Shown here: positions 62,132-64,000 of the stretch, piece after piece
How positions within the stretch are numbered: the first letter of the stretch is position 1
Layout of the letters: each line of letters starts with the position of its first letter
NCBI GenBank assembly: GCA_035345875.1
Contig: DAORDH010000001.1
Location: 186,001 to 250,000, forward strand
Origin: UBA2033 sp035345875
GTDB lineage: Bacteria; Spirochaetota; Leptospiria; Leptospirales; Leptospiraceae
Length of the DNA: 64,000 nt
Direction of reading: 5' to 3'
The notes under the pieces: model-generated
What the model saw: only the letters and a program-made list of their open reading frames with translations
Database searches by the model: none
What the model was told of the DNA's origin: nothing
Program-made: the position numbers and the translations under genes

Positions 62132-62938
62132 TTAATCTATCCTCATTAGGTGGTATACCATAAATGCCATGATTCTTCTCGGTGTAAAACGGAGTGAGAA
62201 AATACTAAGTTTATTCATAATTCCTGGTAAAACACTTGGTGTTCCTTTCATAAGTCCTTTTACTCCAATTTCAGCAACAGGTCTACTTTCCATCATACTT
62301 AATTTTTGATATAGGGTTAACGGTTTATCTTTTGCAGCTGTCGATTGAAATCCAGTGCGAGTAACCCCAGGTGCTAATGTGCTTACTTTCACATTTGTAT
62401 TTCTTAATTCATAATTTAAAGCTTCAGTGAAATTTAGAACATAACTTTTTCCAGCTGAGTAAGAAGCGTAAAGTGGAGAAGGTTGGTATCCACCGATAGA
62501 CGAAATATTTAATATATAACCAAAATTTCTTTTTACCATATCTTTTAAAAAAAGTTTTGTTAAGTGCATTAAATTTACAACGTCTACCATTAATTGCATC
62601 TCTTCTTGCTCCCAAGACGTATTCACAAATTCTCCATAAATTCCAAATCCTGCATTGTTTATGAGTGCATCTACTTGAATATTTTTGGCTTGAATTGTAT
62701 TGTAGAGATTTATTGGGGATTCCTTTTTACTTAGATCCATAGAAATAACTTCAACCTTGATTTTATATAATCCTTCTAGTCTTTGCTTGAGTTCATTCAT
62801 TGGCTCAATTCGTCTAGCAACAAGAATTAGATTGGCTCCGCTTTCTGCAAAAATATTTGCAAAGTCAATTCCAAATCCACTTGATGCGCCTGTGATTAAA
62901 ACCCATTTCCCTTTTAATTTATCTTCTACAATTTTCAT
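62132..62938 (-). CDS. short-chain dehydrogenase/reductase
   Basis: A 268-residue classical SDR. Cofactor loop VLITGASSGFGIDFANIF (TGxxxGxG), NNAGFGIYGEF (NNAG), catalytic Ser in LNISSIGGY and Tyr-x3-Lys in ASYSAGKSYVLNF, with LAPGVTRTGF after it. Arg-rich VARRIEPM after beta-2 suggests NADP preference. The substrate is unknown. AGAGGAAAAT precedes the ATG. It directly adjoins the apyrase-like gene, so the two are probably cotranscribed. Confidence 0.88.
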   Translation of the reverse strand: MKIVEDKLKGKWVLITGASSGFGIDFANIFAESGANLILVARRIEPMNELKQRLEGLYKIKVEVISMDLSKKESPINLYNTIQAKNIQVDALINNAGFGIYGEFVNTSWEQEEMQLMVDVVNLMHLTKLFLKDMVKRNFGYILNISSIGGYQPSPLYASYSAGKSYVLNFTEALNYELRNTNVKVSTLAPGVTRTGFQSTAAKDKPLTLYQKLSMMESRPVAEIGVKGLMKGTPSVLPGIMNKLSIFSLRFTPRRIMAFMVYHLMRID

Positions 62939-62990
62939 ATTTTCCTCTTAATATCCTTGAATTGAATTTTTACTCATGAATCTAATTACT

Positions 62991-64000
62991 TTATTTGAAA
63001 CTTTCTATTTCTGGAAAAGAAAAAAATAAAAGTCTTTTTATTCTTTTATCGCTCTCTAGAATTCTTGCTTGATTTAATTTTTTAGATTCATCCGCTTTGC
63101 ATAAAGCATACAACGCTTCATAAATTTGTTCACCATCATACGATATGAGTAATATATCTACTCCTGCATTTAAAGCATCTACACTTGCATTGCCAATTCC
63201 CCCAACTCTATACATAATAGGTCCCATATTCATATCATCTGTGATTAAAACTGTAGAGATTGGAAATTTAGTTCTGATATACTCTTGTATTCCTTTTTCT
63301 GAAATTGAAATAGGTGATTCTTTATCCAGTTCTGTAATAGTTGAATGGGAAAGCATAATTACTGGATATTCAATGTTATGCGCAATGTGCAGAAATGGAT
63401 ATAAATCATTTGCTTCTAAATCATTTAAAGAAGTTTTTAAATCTGCATTAAAGAAATGAGTATCTTCATTTATTCTGCCAATTCCAGGAAAATGTTTGAG
63501 TGTCGGAAGGATTTTATTTTCTAATAGTCTTTTTGAGTATATTTCTGCAACAAAGGATACAATCTTTGGATCACTAGCGATTGCTCGTTTGTAAATTCGG
63601 CTATATAAATCGAGTGGGTTTTTTTCCTTTTTATACTTTAAATCTAGAATTGGACTAAAGTTTAAATTTACCCCAATTTTATTTAACTCTGAAGCTTGTA
63701 AATCGGCATAGTCATTTATTTTTTTAGACAATTCTTCATTTAGTAATGCGTTATCCGATATCATATCTCCTAGGCTTGGTTGTAGTTCAAGAGGAGGGGA
63801 AAGCCGTGAAACATTTCCTCCTTCTTGATCAGATGCTATTAAGGCTTTTGGAAAATTTAATTTTTTTCTATTTGTTTGAATACTATCAATTAATTCCTTT
63901 GATTTGATTAAATCTAATTTCTTTACATTGTGATGAGTTATAAAAAAGCCTAAAACCGGAAGATTTAGAAGATCATTTAATTCTTTTTCGGATCTAAATC
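62991..64000 (-). CDS. nagZ: beta-N-acetylhexosaminidase (GH3), 5' end outside window
   Basis: The frame continues through the right edge, so the N terminus is missing. The visible part begins around a GFFITHHN strand, then IASDQEGGNVSRL (family DQEGG), NLNFSPILD, LPTLKHFPGIGRINEDTH (GH3 loop; Asp and His of the DTH dyad are kept while the usual PGHG His is Ile), VIMLSHSTI and VLITDDMNMG (nucleophile Asp). NagZ removes GlcNAc from muropeptides in wall recycling, or acts on other hexosaminides. It lies 52 bp from the SDR. Confidence 0.9.
   Translation of the reverse strand, partial: FRSEKELNDLLNLPVLGFFITHHNVKKLDLIKSKELIDSIQTNRKKLNFPKALIASDQEGGNVSRLSPPLELQPSLGDMISDNALLNEELSKKINDYADLQASELNKIGVNLNFSPILDLKYKKEKNPLDLYSRIYKRAIASDPKIVSFVAEIYSKRLLENKILPTLKHFPGIGRINEDTHFFNADLKTSLNDLEANDLYPFLHIAHNIEYPVIMLSHSTITELDKESPISISEKGIQEYIRTKFPISTVLITDDMNMGPIMYRVGGIGNASVDALNAGVDILLISYDGEQIYEALYALCKADESKKLNQARILESDKRIKRLLFFSFPEIESFK

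Overview
The window looks like chromosomal DNA from a low-GC (roughly one third G+C by eye) spirochaete of the Leptospira lineage (Leptospirales). This placement is inference from several signs: many short-signal lipoproteins with loose lipoboxes; a double-membrane, LPS-making envelope (LpxD, an LptF/G permease, OmpA-type lipoprotein); a MurE with the DNPR motif typical of meso-diaminopimelate-adding enzymes; and many secreted proteins of unknown function. I see no phage, insertion sequence, CRISPR array or rRNA. One tRNA (Leu, anticodon TAG) is present.

Layout. 1-3.4 kb: a large membrane protein of unknown function and a FecR-type lipoprotein. 3.5-7.3 kb: overlapping trpF-mutS-nucleoside phosphorylase-like genes, facing an atypical radical SAM gene (7.3-8.6 kb). 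8.7-11.8 kb: unknown gene-proA-nadD-yqeK. 11.8-14.4 kb: small envelope genes in gene-poor DNA with several inverted repeats. 14.4-20.6 kb: two histidine kinases, xthA, hisD, a STAS protein and tRNA-Leu. 20.6-23.4 kb: a tight minus-strand operon with a nucleotidyltransferase, a metallophosphoesterase and two unknown proteins. 23.5-32 kb: a lipoprotein glycoside hydrolase (GH1) with a clear terminator, a TIGR02206 membrane protein, an LptF/G permease with long tails, an orphan MNT-type nucleotidyltransferase, a DUF3108 protein, and a paired membrane protein and Asp-box lipoprotein. 32-38.4 kb: uvrA, rluE, an RlmI-like methyltransferase and gltA, with two related hairpin repeats in the gaps. 38.5-40.9 kb: a subtilisin/kexin-like lipoprotein protease followed by a separate secreted protein that resembles a subtilase prodomain. 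41.9-45.3 kb: DUF486 protein-murF-purE-purK. 45.5-53.5 kb: envelope proteins, ispH, lpxD, an acyl-CoA dehydrogenase and two hotdog thioesterases. 53.5-61 kb: a minus-strand dcw cluster, rsmH-ftsL-murE-mraY-ftsW-murG-murC, preceded by a lipoprotein resembling a degenerate GDA1/CD39 apyrase, an SDR and nagZ, which runs off the right edge.

How genes work together. Peptidoglycan synthesis is the main theme (murF, murE, mraY, murG, murC, ftsW, ftsL, nagZ), alongside lipid A and LPS export (lpxD, lptF/G) and fatty-acid metabolism (acyl-CoA dehydrogenase and two thioesterases, with a palindromic operator candidate ahead of the dehydrogenase). The strongest candidate for something undescribed is the protease/prodomain pair at 38560-40899: the protease appears to lack an N-terminal propeptide, and the next gene seems to supply one as a separate protein. 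Second-tier candidates are the nucleotidyltransferase/phosphoesterase operon, the apyrase-like lipoprotein with eroded motifs, and the repeated hairpins. All functional calls rest on reading motifs by eye; no database search was possible.
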